NCBI RefSeq assembly: GCF_041514305.1 | Contig: NZ_JBGMWH010000010.1 | Coordinates: 62,001-126,000 of the forward strand | Direction of reading: 5' to 3' | Source of the DNA: Salinarimonas chemoclinalis | GTDB taxonomy: Bacteria > Pseudomonadota > Alphaproteobacteria > Rhizobiales > Beijerinckiaceae | Length of the DNA stretch: 64,000 bases | In this document: positions 9,580 to 18,281 of the stretch, in pieces | Position numbering within the stretch: the stretch's first letter is position 1 | Layout of the letters: the number at the start of each line of letters is the position of its first letter | The notes under the pieces: generated by a model | Database searches by the model: none | Told to the model about the DNA's origin: nothing | Seen by the model: only the letters and a program-made list of their open reading frames with translations | Made by a program: the position numbers and the translations under genes

Positions 9580-10287
9580 TCATCCCTCGATGCGAACCGG
9601 CATGCCCTTGTGCGGCACCACGACCTGCGTCGCCGCGCCCTGCATCGCGGCGACGAAGCCGTCGGCGGTGGGCGCGATCAACGGAAACGTCCCGTAGTGG
9701 CAGGGAATCGCCGTCTTCGCATCCGGGAGGAAGCGCTTCATCGCCAGCGCCGCGACCTCGGCGCCCATGGTGAAGCGATCGCCGATCGGCACCAGGACCA
9801 CGTCGGGCCGGTGCAGCTCGGCGATCAGCGCCATGTCGGAGAAGATGTCGGTGTCGCCCATGTGGTAGACCGTCGGCTGGCCCGGCGCCTTCACGATCAG
9901 CCCGTTTGCGTTGCCCAGCGGGAAGCCGACGCCCTGCTCGACGAGGCCGGCGGAGTGGTCCGCCCGCACCATCGTGACGGTGAAGCCGCCCTCGTCCACC
10001 GTGCCGCCGGTGTTCATCGGGTCGAAGCGCTCGACGCCCTGTCCCGCGAGGTACATGCATAGATCGTAGTTGGTGACGACCTTGGCGCCGGTCTCCTTCG
10101 CGATGGCGACGGTGTCGCCGACGTGGTCGCCGTGGGCATGGGTGAGGAGCACGTGGGTCGTGCCCTTGGTCGCCTCGCCGAGGTCGCCCTCGAAGGCGGG
10201 ATTGCCCGAGAGGAACGGGTCGATCAGCACGACGGCGTCGCCGAACTCGAGCCGGAAGGCGGAATGTCCGAACCAGGTGATCTTCAT
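9580..10287 (-). CDS. Metal-dependent hydrolase, UPF0173 family (MBL fold)
   Basis: A 235-residue metallo-beta-lactamase-fold protein. It shows the family start MKITWFGHSAFRLEF, the metal motif THAHGDHVGDT (HxHxDH) at about residues 50-60, the later ligands in VYHMGDTDIFSDM, and PIGDRFTMG, typical of UPF0173. By family knowledge it hydrolyses an unidentified substrate with two metal ions. ATG 10287 gives the canonical N-terminus. It is divergent from ruvX. Confidence 0.92.
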   Translation of the reverse strand: MKITWFGHSAFRLEFGDAVVLIDPFLSGNPAFEGDLGEATKGTTHVLLTHAHGDHVGDTVAIAKETGAKVVTNYDLCMYLAGQGVERFDPMNTGGTVDEGGFTVTMVRADHSAGLVEQGVGFPLGNANGLIVKAPGQPTVYHMGDTDIFSDMALIAELHRPDVVLVPIGDRFTMGAEVAALAMKRFLPDAKTAIPCHYGTFPLIAPTADGFVAAMQGAATQVVVPHKGMPVRIEG

Positions 10288-10392
10288 GGGTCGCGCTCCC
10301 TCGTCGTTTGCCCTATGAACGCGCCCGCGCGGCGGAGGCTCCGTCCCGCCGACCCGGACCACGGACATGATTCGCGATCGAGACGATAGCGC

Positions 10393-10908
10393 ATGAGCGC
10401 GGAGTTGGAGACGCTCGCCGCGACCCTGCCGCCGCGCGGGCGGCTGATCGGGGTCGACCTCGGCACGAAGACCATCGGGCTCGCGCTCTCCGATCCGGAT
10501 CGGCGCATCGCGAGCCCGCTCGAGACCATCCGCCGCTCGAAGTTCGGGCCCGACGCCGCGCGCCTCGCGGCCCTCGTCGCCACCCACGAGGTCGCCGCGA
10601 TCGTGGTCGGCCTGCCGCTCAACATGGACGGCAGCGCCGGGCCGCGGGTGCAGGCGACGCGCGCCTTCATGCGCAACCTCGCTCCCCTGGTCCCCTGCCC
10701 CATCGTGCCCTGGGACGAGCGGCTCTCGACGGTGGCCGTCACCCGGATGCTGATCGAGGCCGACGCGTCCCGCGCCCGCCGCGGCGAGGTCGTCGACAAG
10801 GTGGCCGCCGCCTACATCCTGCAGGGCGCGCTGGAGCGGCTGGCGGCGCTGGCTGAGAGGCGGGACGACGAGGAGGGCGACGGCGGCGAGGCGGATGCGG
10901 AGCGCTAG
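10393..10908 (+). CDS. ruvX: Putative pre-16S rRNA nuclease / Holliday-junction resolvase-like YqgF (RuvX)
   Basis: A 171-residue RNase H-fold protein. It carries RLIGVDLGTKTIGLALSD (about 17-34) with the first catalytic Asp, IVVGLPLNMDGSAGPR with the VGLP motif, and PWDERLSTVAVTRML with the second acidic site; VVDKVAAAYILQ supplies the third Asp. YqgF matures the 5' end of 16S rRNA in E. coli. The acidic C-terminal extension (DDEEGDGGEADAE) is unusual and probably disordered. Its stop overlaps the convergent rarA stop by 4 bases. Confidence 0.93.
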   Translation: MSAELETLAATLPPRGRLIGVDLGTKTIGLALSDPDRRIASPLETIRRSKFGPDAARLAALVATHEVAAIVVGLPLNMDGSAGPRVQATRAFMRNLAPLVPCPIVPWDERLSTVAVTRMLIEADASRARRGEVVDKVAAAYILQGALERLAALAERRDDEEGDGGEADAER

Positions 10909-12227
10909 CCGGACCCGCCCCGCCGCTCCCGCCTGAGCTTCTCCCACCAGTCGAGCCGCTTCCTCACCTCGCGCTCGAAGCCGCGGTCCACCGGCTCGTA
11001 GAAGCGCTGGCGGCCGAGCGTCTCGGGCCAGTAGTCCTGGCCGGAGAAGGCGTCGGGCGCGTCGTGGTCGTAGGCGTAGCCAGCGCCGTATCCCTCGCTC
11101 TTCATGAGCTTCGTCGGCGCGTTGAGGATGGTCTTCGGCGGCATGAGCGAGCCGTGCTCCTTCGCCGCCCGCATCGCCGCCTTCCAGGCCCCGTAGACCG
11201 CGTTCGATTTCGGCGCCGTGGCGAGATAGACGGTGGCCTGCGCCAGCGCGAGCTCGCCCTCCGGCGAGCCGAGGAAGTCGAACGCGTCCTTGGCGGCGTT
11301 GGCGACCGCGAGTGCCTGCGGGTCGGCGAGCCCGATGTCCTCCACCGCCATGCGCACGAGGCGGCGCGCGATGAACAGCCGGTCCTCCCCGGCGTCGAGC
11401 ATGCGGGCGAGGTAGTAGAGCGCCGCGTCGGGGTCCGAGCCGCGCACGGTCTTGTGGAGCGCGCTGATCAGGTTGTAGTGGCCCTCCTGCCCCTTGTCGT
11501 AGAGCGGCGCGCGGCGCTGGACGATCTCGACGAGCGTCTTCGTATCGAACACCTCCCCCTCGCGCGCCGAGCGCCAGACCTCCTCGGCGAGCGTGAGCGC
11601 GGCGCGCCCGTCGCCGTCGGCCATGCGCGCGAGGGCCGCGCGGGCATCGGCGTCGAGGGGCAAAGCCCTCCCCTGCGCCTCCTCCGCGCGGGCGAGGAGC
11701 CGCTCGATCGCGGTCTCGTCGAGGGAGCGGAAGGTCAGCACGCGGGCGCGGGAGAGGAGCGCGGCGTTCAGCTCGAAGGAGGGGTTCTCCGTCGTCGCGC
11801 CGACGAGGGTGATCGTGCCGTCCTCCATCACCGGCAGGAAGGCGTCGAGCTGCGCGCGGTTGAAGCGGTGGATCTCGTCGACGAAGAGCAGCATGCCCCG
11901 CCCCATGGCGCGCCGCTGCCGCGCGGCCTCGAAGACCTTCTTCAGGTCGGCGACGCCCGAGAAGATCGCCGAGATCTGCACGAAGTCGAGCGCGGTCTCC
12001 CCGGCGAGCAGCCGCGCCACCGTGGTCTTGCCCGTCCCCGGCGGCCCCCAGAACACGAGCGAGCCGAGCGAGCCCGAGGCGATCAGCCGGGTGAGCGCCC
12101 CGTCGGGCCCGACGAGGTGGTCCTGACCCACCACCTCGGCGAGGGCCTTGGGCCGCAGCCGGTCGGCGAGCGGGCGGGCGAGATCGGCGTCCGGCGCGGG
12201 GCCGGCGGGGGAGAAGAGGTCGGGCAT
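10905..12227 (-). CDS. rarA: Replication-associated recombination protein A (AAA ATPase)
   Basis: A 440-residue RarA/MgsA clamp-loader-like ATPase that acts at stalled forks. Walker A GPPGTGKTT lies at 61-69, Walker B FVDEIHRFNRAQ at about 115-126, sensor 1 VGATTENPSFELN follows, and the C-terminal tetramerisation region has GPYDHDAPDAF-like motifs (YAYDHDAPDAFSGQDYWPE). Length and order are standard. It is convergent with ruvX. The downstream 225 bases (12228-12452) before the next minus-strand gene hold nothing I can identify. Confidence 0.95.
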   Translation of the reverse strand: MPDLFSPAGPAPDADLARPLADRLRPKALAEVVGQDHLVGPDGALTRLIASGSLGSLVFWGPPGTGKTTVARLLAGETALDFVQISAIFSGVADLKKVFEAARQRRAMGRGMLLFVDEIHRFNRAQLDAFLPVMEDGTITLVGATTENPSFELNAALLSRARVLTFRSLDETAIERLLARAEEAQGRALPLDADARAALARMADGDGRAALTLAEEVWRSAREGEVFDTKTLVEIVQRRAPLYDKGQEGHYNLISALHKTVRGSDPDAALYYLARMLDAGEDRLFIARRLVRMAVEDIGLADPQALAVANAAKDAFDFLGSPEGELALAQATVYLATAPKSNAVYGAWKAAMRAAKEHGSLMPPKTILNAPTKLMKSEGYGAGYAYDHDAPDAFSGQDYWPETLGRQRFYEPVDRGFEREVRKRLDWWEKLRRERRGGSG

Positions 12228-12452
12228 GGGGTCAATCTACCGCGGGGCGGGCGGATGGCGCTACCGTCCGTGTGCGTGCGGGGCGGAAGGCATCGACGCG
12301 CGGCCCGCTTCCTCCCCCCGGGGGGGACGGAGGCCGGAGGGTGGGGCGGGCGGCGGGCCGCCTCACCAGCACGGTCGAACGGCCCCACCGCCCGTGCTCC
12401 GCACGGATTCCTCGCCTCCGGGGAGGATCCGAGTCGCGGGCGGCGCGGACGA

Positions 12453-13142
12453 TCACCACCCCCGCAGCAGCAGCCTGTCCCCCCGCACCTCGTAGGACGC
12501 GAGCCGCGAGAGGAAGGTCATGCCGAGCAGGTTCTCGTGCAGGTCGCCCGGCTGCGCCACGAAGGCGCGCACGTCGCGGACCTCGATGCCCCCGATGGCG
12601 AGGCGGTCCAGCGTGATCGGCGCCGCCGTGGTGCTGCCGTTGGCGGTGGAGACGCGCACCGTGTAGGCGAGCCGGTTCGCCGGCCAGCCGATGCGCGCGG
12701 CGTTCTCGGCGGTGAGCACGACCGCCGTGGCGCCGGTGTCGAAGACGAAGTCCATCGGCGTGCCGTTGGCGCGGCCCGCCAACGCGAAGGCGCCGCGCTC
12801 CATGTAGGCCGCCACCTCGCGCGGGCCGAGCCCCACTCGCGGCGGCTCCGGGGCGGGTGCGGCGCGGGTCGCGACGCCGATCTCGGAGAACGTCGGGGCG
12901 ACCCGCCCGGCGAGATCGCCGAGCAGCGCCGCGCTCTCGCCGTCGCGCAGCATCAGGAACCCGCCGAGCGACACGCCGGCCGCGACGACGACGAGCACGA
13001 TCCGCTTCACGACGGCCGCGAGGATGCTCCCGCCGGCGAGGGCGAGCAGCGCCAAGACCCCGCCGAGCACGGCGAGCGTCGCGAGCGCGGCGGTGCCGGG
13101 ATCCGTATGCGGGCCGAGAAGAGCGGCGAGGCTCTCTGGCAT
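12453..13142 (-). CDS. Membrane-anchored retropepsin-like aspartic protease
   Basis: A 229-residue protein of the TIGR02281-type clan AA family. Two hydrophobic segments (about 17-37 and 44-64) precede the protease domain. The active-site triad is D135-T136-G137 in MDFVFDTGATAVVLT, and the flap-side strand is NLLGMTFLSRLASYEV near the C-terminus. Retropepsin-type proteases act as dimers; the alphaproteobacterial family probably cleaves envelope substrates, but none is known to me. It follows the SH3-domain gene on the same strand after a strong hairpin, so the two may be separately terminated. Confidence 0.87.
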   Translation of the reverse strand: MPESLAALLGPHTDPGTAALATLAVLGGVLALLALAGGSILAAVVKRIVLVVVAAGVSLGGFLMLRDGESAALLGDLAGRVAPTFSEIGVATRAAPAPEPPRVGLGPREVAAYMERGAFALAGRANGTPMDFVFDTGATAVVLTAENAARIGWPANRLAYTVRVSTANGSTTAAPITLDRLAIGGIEVRDVRAFVAQPGDLHENLLGMTFLSRLASYEVRGDRLLLRGW

Positions 13143-13167
13143 CTCTCTCGCCCTCCCACGTGCGAGA

Positions 13168-13195
13168 ACGGCCCGGATCGGGCGATCCGGGCCGT
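13168..13195 (-). terminator. Strong stem-loop between the SH3 gene and the protease gene
   Basis: A 12-bp perfect stem (13168-13179 with 13184-13195) and a GGGC-type 4-base loop, located 44 bases after the SH3-protein stop. There is no clear T run; it may terminate or attenuate read-through into the protease gene. Confidence 0.45.
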
Positions 13196-13238
13196 CCCTG
13201 CCTAGCGCGTGCGGGTGAACGCGCCGTTGCCGGCTCGG

Positions 13239-13805
13239 TCAGTAACGACGCACGACGTCGTCGAAGAGACCGTCGCCGTTCAGGTCGCGACGGATGACGA
13301 CCGAGCCGTCCGGGCGGCGGATGCGGATCGTCTCGAAGTAGCCGTCCCCGTTCCGGTCCTCACGGGAGATGACGCGCCCGCCGCCGCCGTATCGGTCGCC
13401 ACGCACGTGTCCGCGGCGGCGATCGAAACGCTCGTCGTAGCGCTCGCGGCCGGGTCCGAAGCCGAACTCGAAGGTGATGCCCGGGGCGGGCCGCACCCGC
13501 TCGCGATGGCCGTAGGCCGGCGCGTGCGCCGGCGGGGCGCGCCGGACGCTCGGCTGGCCGAGATAGCGCGCGCTCGCCCAGCCGGAGCGACCGCGATAGT
13601 CGACGCGGCACCAGCTGCCGCGGCAGCCCTCGACGTCGACCACGACGCCGCCGGGCATGGTGGCGATGACCTGGAAGTTGGTGCCGGGGCCGGCGCGCAG
13701 GTTCAGGTCGCGGGAGACCTCGGCGGGATAGGCGAAGGCGGCGCCGCTGACCAGGACGGCGGCGGCGGTCAGGCCGAGGCGCTTCAGGAACGTGTTGGCA
13801 GGCAT
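13239..13805 (-). CDS. Secreted SH3-domain protein with EF-hand-like C-terminus
   Basis: A 188-residue exported protein. The signal peptide is residues 1 to about 26 (ending SGAAFA). A bacterial SH3 domain spans about 30-85 (SRDLNLRAGPGTNFQVIAT then RGRSGWASARYLGQ), with a Cys pair in VEGCRGSWCRVDY. After an Arg/Pro linker come two Ca-loop-like repeats, REDRNGDGYFETI and RRDLNGDGLFDDV. SH3 domains of this type bind cell-wall peptides. ATG 13805 is chosen over 13838 because GAGGAG precedes it and the signal peptide begins there. Role inferred: periplasmic wall-binding protein, maybe calcium-responsive. Confidence 0.8.
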   Translation of the reverse strand: MPANTFLKRLGLTAAAVLVSGAAFAYPAEVSRDLNLRAGPGTNFQVIATMPGGVVVDVEGCRGSWCRVDYRGRSGWASARYLGQPSVRRAPPAHAPAYGHRERVRPAPGITFEFGFGPGRERYDERFDRRRGHVRGDRYGGGGRVISREDRNGDGYFETIRIRRPDGSVVIRRDLNGDGLFDDVVRRY

Positions 13806-14032
13806 GGCTTGCTCCTCTCGGTACCGGGGCGGCGTCATCGCGCTGCGACGGGGGGCGCGGGAAGACGGGGTGCGGCCGGCACGGGTTCACGGTGCTCTGT
13901 TCCGGTCGATGATGTCCGAACCGGTGTCGTCGTGAAGGGTTTCATAGGAGCCGCGCGCTGAACGCGGCCTGAATGCTTCGTTCACCCTCGCGAGCGATTG
14001 CGCGGGCGCGCGATGCCCCCCATCTCAGCGCC

Positions 14033-14419
14033 ATGAAACGCCCCTCCGCCCGGCCGGATCTCGACACCCTGTTCGACGCCGCGAAGCGCGCGCCGCGCGT
14101 CGCGGCGCGCGGCGCGATCCGCGGCTATCAGCTCACGCTGTCGGGGCTGATGGGGCGGCAGTGCCGGCATCTGCCGTCGTGCTCGGACTACACGTCCGAG
14201 GCGATCGGCCGGTACGGGCTGTGGGCCGGCGGCTGGATGGGCGTCGCCCGGATCTGCCGCTGCGGCCCGTTCGGCACCCACGGCATCGACAACGTTCCCG
14301 ATGCATTGCCCGCGCAGGGTCGGTGGTATAGACCCTGGGCCTTCGGCCGCTGGCGGGGCGTGAACGGGCCCCCCGCGAGCGAGGGCGCGCCAGACGACGG
14401 CGGCGCGGCCCGCAGCTGA
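14033..14419 (+). CDS. yidD: Membrane protein insertion efficiency factor YidD
   Basis: A 128-residue YidD protein. The family core is YQLTLSGLMGRQCRHLPSCS with DYTSEAIGRYGLWAGGW and ARICRCGPFGTHGIDNVPD, including the three conserved Cys. YidD aids YidC-dependent membrane insertion. The C-terminal extension after the GTHG motif is longer than in E. coli, as is usual in alphaproteobacteria. ATG 14033 is preferred to 13973 because the homologous region starts shortly after it. thrS follows 67 bases later on the same strand. Confidence 0.92.
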   Translation: MKRPSARPDLDTLFDAAKRAPRVAARGAIRGYQLTLSGLMGRQCRHLPSCSDYTSEAIGRYGLWAGGWMGVARICRCGPFGTHGIDNVPDALPAQGRWYRPWAFGRWRGVNGPPASEGAPDDGGAARS

Positions 14420-14486
14420 GCATCCCGCGAGCCGTCCATCCCGCTTACCTGCCTCGTTCGCAGGAGTGAGCAAGGAGCCCCGCACC

Positions 14487-16511
14487 ATGATCACCCTCAC
14501 CTTCCCCGACGGCGCGCAGCGCGAGTACCCGGACGCGACGTCCGGCCGCGCGGTGGCCGAGTCGATCGCCAAGTCGCTCGCCAAGAAGGCGGTCGCGATG
14601 ACGATCGACGGCGAGCTGCGCGATCTCTCCGACGAGATCCGTGCCGATGCCCGGATCGAGTTCGTCACGCGCGAGGACCCGCGCGCGCTGGAGCTCATCC
14701 GCCACGATTGCGCGCACGTGCTCGCCGAGGCCGTGCAGACGCTCTTCCCGGGCACGCAGGTGACGATCGGGCCGGTGATCGACAACGGATTCTACTACGA
14801 CTTCGCCCGCGAGGAGCCGTTCACCCCCGACGACTTCGCCGCGATCGAGGCGAAGATGCGCGAGCTGATCAAGGCCGACCGGCCGTTCACCAAGGAGGTC
14901 TGGTCGCGCGATCGCGCGAAGGAGGTGTTCGCGGGCAAGGGCGAGAGCTTCAAGGTCGAGCTCGTCGAGGCGATCCCCGCCGACCAGGACCTGAAGATCT
15001 ACCATCAGGGGGACTGGTTCGACCTCTGCCGCGGCCCGCACATGCCCTCGACGGGCCGGGTCGGCGACGCCTTCAAGCTGATGAAGGTGGCCGGCGCCTA
15101 TTGGCGGGGTGATTCCAACAACCCGATGCTGACGCGCATCTACGGCACCGCCTGGGCCACCAAGGAAGACCTCGACCTCTACCTCCACCAGCTCGAGGAG
15201 GCGGAGAAGCGCGATCATCGCCGGCTGGGACGCGAGATGGACCTGTTCCACTTCCAGGAGGAGGGCCCCGGCGTCGTGTTCTGGCATCCGAAGGGCTGGA
15301 GCCTGTTCCAGAGCCTCGTGTCCTACATGCGCCGGCGGCTCGAGGGCGACTACGACGAGGTGAACGCGCCGCAGATCCTCGACAAGTCGCTGTGGGAGAC
15401 CTCCGGGCACTGGGGCTGGTACCGCGAGAACATGTTCGCGGCGCAGTCCGCGGGCGACGAGGCCGAGGACAAGCGTTGGTTCGCCCTGAAGCCGATGAAC
15501 TGCCCGGGACACGTGCAGATCTTCAAGCACGGTCTGAAGTCCTACCGCGATCTTCCTCTGCGTCTTGCGGAATTCGGCGTCGTGCACCGCTACGAGCCGT
15601 CCGGCGCCATGCACGGGCTGATGCGGGTGCGCGGCTTCACGCAGGACGACGCGCACGTGTTCTGCACGGAGGAGCAGCTCGCCGACGAGTGCCTGAAGAT
15701 CAACGACCTGATCCTCTCGACCTACGCCGACTTCGGCTTCGAGGAGATCGTCGTGAAGCTCTCCACGCGCCCGGAGAAGCGCGTGGGCTCGGATGCGGTG
15801 TGGGATCACGCCGAAGCGGTCATGTCGCGCGTGCTCGAGACGATCCAGGCCTCGAGCAACCGCATCAGGACGGAGATCAACCCGGGCGAAGGCGCGTTCT
15901 ACGGGCCGAAGTTCGAGTACGTCCTGCGCGACGCCATCGGGCGCGACTGGCAGTGCGGCACGACGCAGGTGGACTTCAACCTGCCGGAGCGCTTCGGCGC
16001 CTTCTACGTCGATGCCGACGGCACGAAGAAGATGCCCGTCATGGTGCACCGCGCCATCTGCGGCTCGATGGAGCGCTTCCTCGGCATCCTGATCGAGCAT
16101 TATGCCGGGCACTTCCCGCTCTGGCTCGCGCCGCAGCAGGTCGTCGTGTGCACGATCACCTCCGAGGCGGACGAGTACGCGCTGCAGGTCGCGGCCGCGG
16201 CCAAGCGCGCGGGCCTGCGCGTCGTGGCCGACACGCGCAACGAGAAGATCACCTACAAGGTGCGCGAGCATTCGCACGCAAAGATCCCGGTGATCCTCGT
16301 CGTGGGCAGGCGGGAGTCCGCCGAGCGCACCGTCAACGTGCGCCGGCTCGGCTCGCAGGCGCAGACCAGCATGGGCCTCGACGAGGCGCTCGCGGCCCTC
16401 GTCGCGGAGGCGGTGTCGCCGGACGTCGCGCGCACCCGCGCGGTGCCGTCGGAGTGGCAGCCGAGCGCGGAGGTCCAGCTCGACGGGCGGCACGACCACG
16501 AGATGCGGTGA
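14487..16511 (+). CDS. thrS: Threonyl-tRNA synthetase
   Basis: A 674-residue class II synthetase. TGS domain at 1-63; editing domain with HDCAH (73-77) and CRGPH (181-185); catalytic core with motif 1 near 275-300, the zinc ligands Cys339 (MNCPGH) and His390 (DDAHVFC), and motif 2 around RYEPSGAMHGLMRVRG; motif 3 near PVMVHRAICGSMERF; anticodon-binding domain from about 555. All key residues are present. ATG 14487 has AAGGAG nine bases upstream; the GTG at 14466 would add seven residues not found in the family. A terminator lies 33 bases downstream. Confidence 0.97.
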   Translation: MITLTFPDGAQREYPDATSGRAVAESIAKSLAKKAVAMTIDGELRDLSDEIRADARIEFVTREDPRALELIRHDCAHVLAEAVQTLFPGTQVTIGPVIDNGFYYDFAREEPFTPDDFAAIEAKMRELIKADRPFTKEVWSRDRAKEVFAGKGESFKVELVEAIPADQDLKIYHQGDWFDLCRGPHMPSTGRVGDAFKLMKVAGAYWRGDSNNPMLTRIYGTAWATKEDLDLYLHQLEEAEKRDHRRLGREMDLFHFQEEGPGVVFWHPKGWSLFQSLVSYMRRRLEGDYDEVNAPQILDKSLWETSGHWGWYRENMFAAQSAGDEAEDKRWFALKPMNCPGHVQIFKHGLKSYRDLPLRLAEFGVVHRYEPSGAMHGLMRVRGFTQDDAHVFCTEEQLADECLKINDLILSTYADFGFEEIVVKLSTRPEKRVGSDAVWDHAEAVMSRVLETIQASSNRIRTEINPGEGAFYGPKFEYVLRDAIGRDWQCGTTQVDFNLPERFGAFYVDADGTKKMPVMVHRAICGSMERFLGILIEHYAGHFPLWLAPQQVVVCTITSEADEYALQVAAAAKRAGLRVVADTRNEKITYKVREHSHAKIPVILVVGRRESAERTVNVRRLGSQAQTSMGLDEALAALVAEAVSPDVARTRAVPSEWQPSAEVQLDGRHDHEMR

Positions 16512-16543
16512 GCCGCGGCGCGCGCCGGTGGACGAACGAAATC

Positions 16544-16573
16544 GGGGGAGGGCTCTGCGCCCTCCCCCGTTTT
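16544..16573 (+). terminator. Rho-independent terminator of thrS
   Basis: A 9-bp stem, GGGGGAGGG / CCCTCCCCC (16544-16552 with 16560-16568), a 7-base loop and then GTTTTC. It sits 33 bases after the thrS stop. Confidence 0.85.
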
Positions 16574-16908
16574 CGTCTCGAGGCTCGAAACGTCGGTCTG
16601 TCCAGCGCTCTTCCCGGCGCCTGTCTCGTCCCGGCCTCCCCGTCGAAGCGAAAGTCCAGAAGCACTGCGAGCGTGCACGATGCCCACCTCGCGGGCAAGC
16701 TCCCGCGCGGTGTAAGCTTCCGTTAAGGTTAACCGAACCTTTCAGCCGCTCCCTGCCCTGCGGGGCATGGCCTTCGCGTCGCGACTCGTCGACAACGGTC
16801 GGACCGCATCGGTGCGTCGCGAAACGAGGCGCCGACGCGCCGCCGCGGCACGAGCGAATCCTTTGCGAGACCTTTGCGAGACCCGCGCGAGAGGCTTGGA
16901 GACCCTGC
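16574..16908. other. Intergenic stretch before the PAS gene
   Basis: No gene is visible in these 335 bases. They hold a GGTTAACC palindrome (16728-16735) and an exact tandem repeat of the 11-mer CCTTTGCGAGA (16860-16870 and 16871-16881), 28 bases upstream of the next start codon. The repeat could belong to the 5' leader of the PAS gene. Confidence 0.5.
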
Positions 16909-17502
16909 ATGAAGCACCCGGCGACACGGATGCTGTTTTCCTACTGGGACGCCCTGCGCGGCGAGCGCGCGGCGCCGGAGCGCGGAGAGATCGAGCCCGG
17001 CGAGATCCGCCACGTCCTCGCCGACGCCTTCATCCTGGAGCTCGACGAGGGCCGCGAGGCGCATTTCCGCCTGGCCGGCACCCGCATGTGCGCCCTCTTC
17101 GGCCGCGAGCTGCGCGACACGCGCCTCGTCGAGCTGTGGCCGGAGCGCGCCCGCCACGACGTGCGGCGCAACCTCGACATCGTCGTCGACGAGACGGCGG
17201 GGATCGTCAGCGGCCTCGTCGGCGCGACGAACGAGGGCGAGACCGTCGACCTCGAGCTCGTGATCCTGCCCCTGCGCCACCGCGGGCGCACCAACGCGCG
17301 CGCGCTCGGCTGCCTGTCGGCGCGCATCGTCCCGACCTGGATCGGCTTCCACCCCGTGACCGCGCTGACCACCGTCTCGATGCGGGTCGTCTGGCCGTCC
17401 GGCCGGCCGCTGGAGGAGGTGCGCCCTCCCCTCGATGCGGTGGAGCGCCGGCGTCGCTTCGTCGTGCATGAAGGCGGGCGGGCCCGAGTGCCCTGCCCCT
17501 GA
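16909..17502 (+). CDS. PAS-domain protein (PAS_5-like, single domain)
   Basis: A 197-residue protein made essentially of one alphaproteobacterial PAS domain of the Pfam PAS_5 type: MLFSYWDALRGERAAPERGE, FILELDEGREAHFRLAGTRM, CALFGRELRDTRLVELW, and the later LVILPLRHRGRTNARALGCL. No output domain is attached. Such proteins commonly stand beside PilZ genes in this class, as here (119 bases upstream of one, same strand). Role inferred: small-molecule or redox sensing tied to surface or c-di-GMP behaviour. ATG 16909 gives the standard N-terminus. Confidence 0.82.
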   Translation: MKHPATRMLFSYWDALRGERAAPERGEIEPGEIRHVLADAFILELDEGREAHFRLAGTRMCALFGRELRDTRLVELWPERARHDVRRNLDIVVDETAGIVSGLVGATNEGETVDLELVILPLRHRGRTNARALGCLSARIVPTWIGFHPVTALTTVSMRVVWPSGRPLEEVRPPLDAVERRRRFVVHEGGRARVPCP

Positions 17503-17621
17503 AACCCCGGATGGGCGACCGGCGGCACCGACCGTCCGGAGGGTCTCCCCTGGAAAGCGGGTCTTAACCAAGCAGCGCTACGGTCCTCGCGCACGATCGA
17601 CCGCCGAGGACCCCCGCTGCG

Positions 17622-18248
17622 ATGACCGCTTCGCCATCGACGCTGCTGAAGGAAGCGGCCACGCCGCTGCGCCGTTCGGACCGGCGCCTCCACGCACGCG
17701 TCAAGGTCGTCCTGCTCGGCCGTTACATGCTCCCCAACCGGCAGGAATATCCCTGCCAGAGCGTCGATTTCTCGCCGGGCGGCGTGGCGCTGATCGCGCC
17801 GGTGCGCGGGCTGATCGGCGAGCGCGTCGTCTGCTATTTCGAGCACATCGGCCGCGTCGAGGGCACGATCGCGCGCCACACCGACAAGGGCTTCGCGATC
17901 GCCATCACCGCGACCGCACGCAAGCGCGACAAGCTCGCCTCCCAGCTCACCTGGCTCGCCAACCGCCACGAGCTCGGGCTGCCCGAGGATCGCCGTCACG
18001 AGCGCATCACGCCGATCCAGAAGCGCGTGGTGCTCAAGCTCGACGAGGGCATCACGCTGGAAGCGAGCCTCATCGACGTCTCGATCTCGGGCGCGGGCAT
18101 CGCGATGGACAAGCGCCCCGCCATCGGCGCGGGGCTCCTCGTCGGGTCGACCCCGGCGCGGGTGGTACGCCATTTCCAGAACGGGATCGCGGTGGAATTC
18201 CTGCTGGCGATCTCGCCGGACAATTTCGACGAGAACATCGTGCTGTGA
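17622..18248 (+). CDS. PilZ domain protein, possibly two tandem PilZ units
   Basis: A 208-residue protein. The first PilZ-type unit has RRSDRRLHARVKV (about 17-29) and VDFSPGGVALIAP (about 47-60), matching the RxxxR and D/NxSxxG c-di-GMP motifs. A second, weaker unit has DRRHERITPIQKRV (about 125-138) and IDVSISGAGIAMD (about 150-162). Tandem PilZ proteins of this kind bind c-di-GMP and influence motility or polysaccharide output in other alphaproteobacteria. It follows the PAS gene; the gap contains CTTAACCA. ATG 17622 starts right before the first motif region. Confidence 0.85.
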   Translation: MTASPSTLLKEAATPLRRSDRRLHARVKVVLLGRYMLPNRQEYPCQSVDFSPGGVALIAPVRGLIGERVVCYFEHIGRVEGTIARHTDKGFAIAITATARKRDKLASQLTWLANRHELGLPEDRRHERITPIQKRVVLKLDEGITLEASLIDVSISGAGIAMDKRPAIGAGLLVGSTPARVVRHFQNGIAVEFLLAISPDNFDENIVL

Positions 18249-18281
18249 AGGCGCGCTAGTCAACGTTACGCAATCGCCGCC

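Noticed and set aside
16728..16735. GGTTAACC and other TTAACC sequences (17560s, 58550s) as CtrA boxes
   Set aside because: They are half-sites only, without the N7-spaced partner, and GTTAAC is expected by chance at this density.
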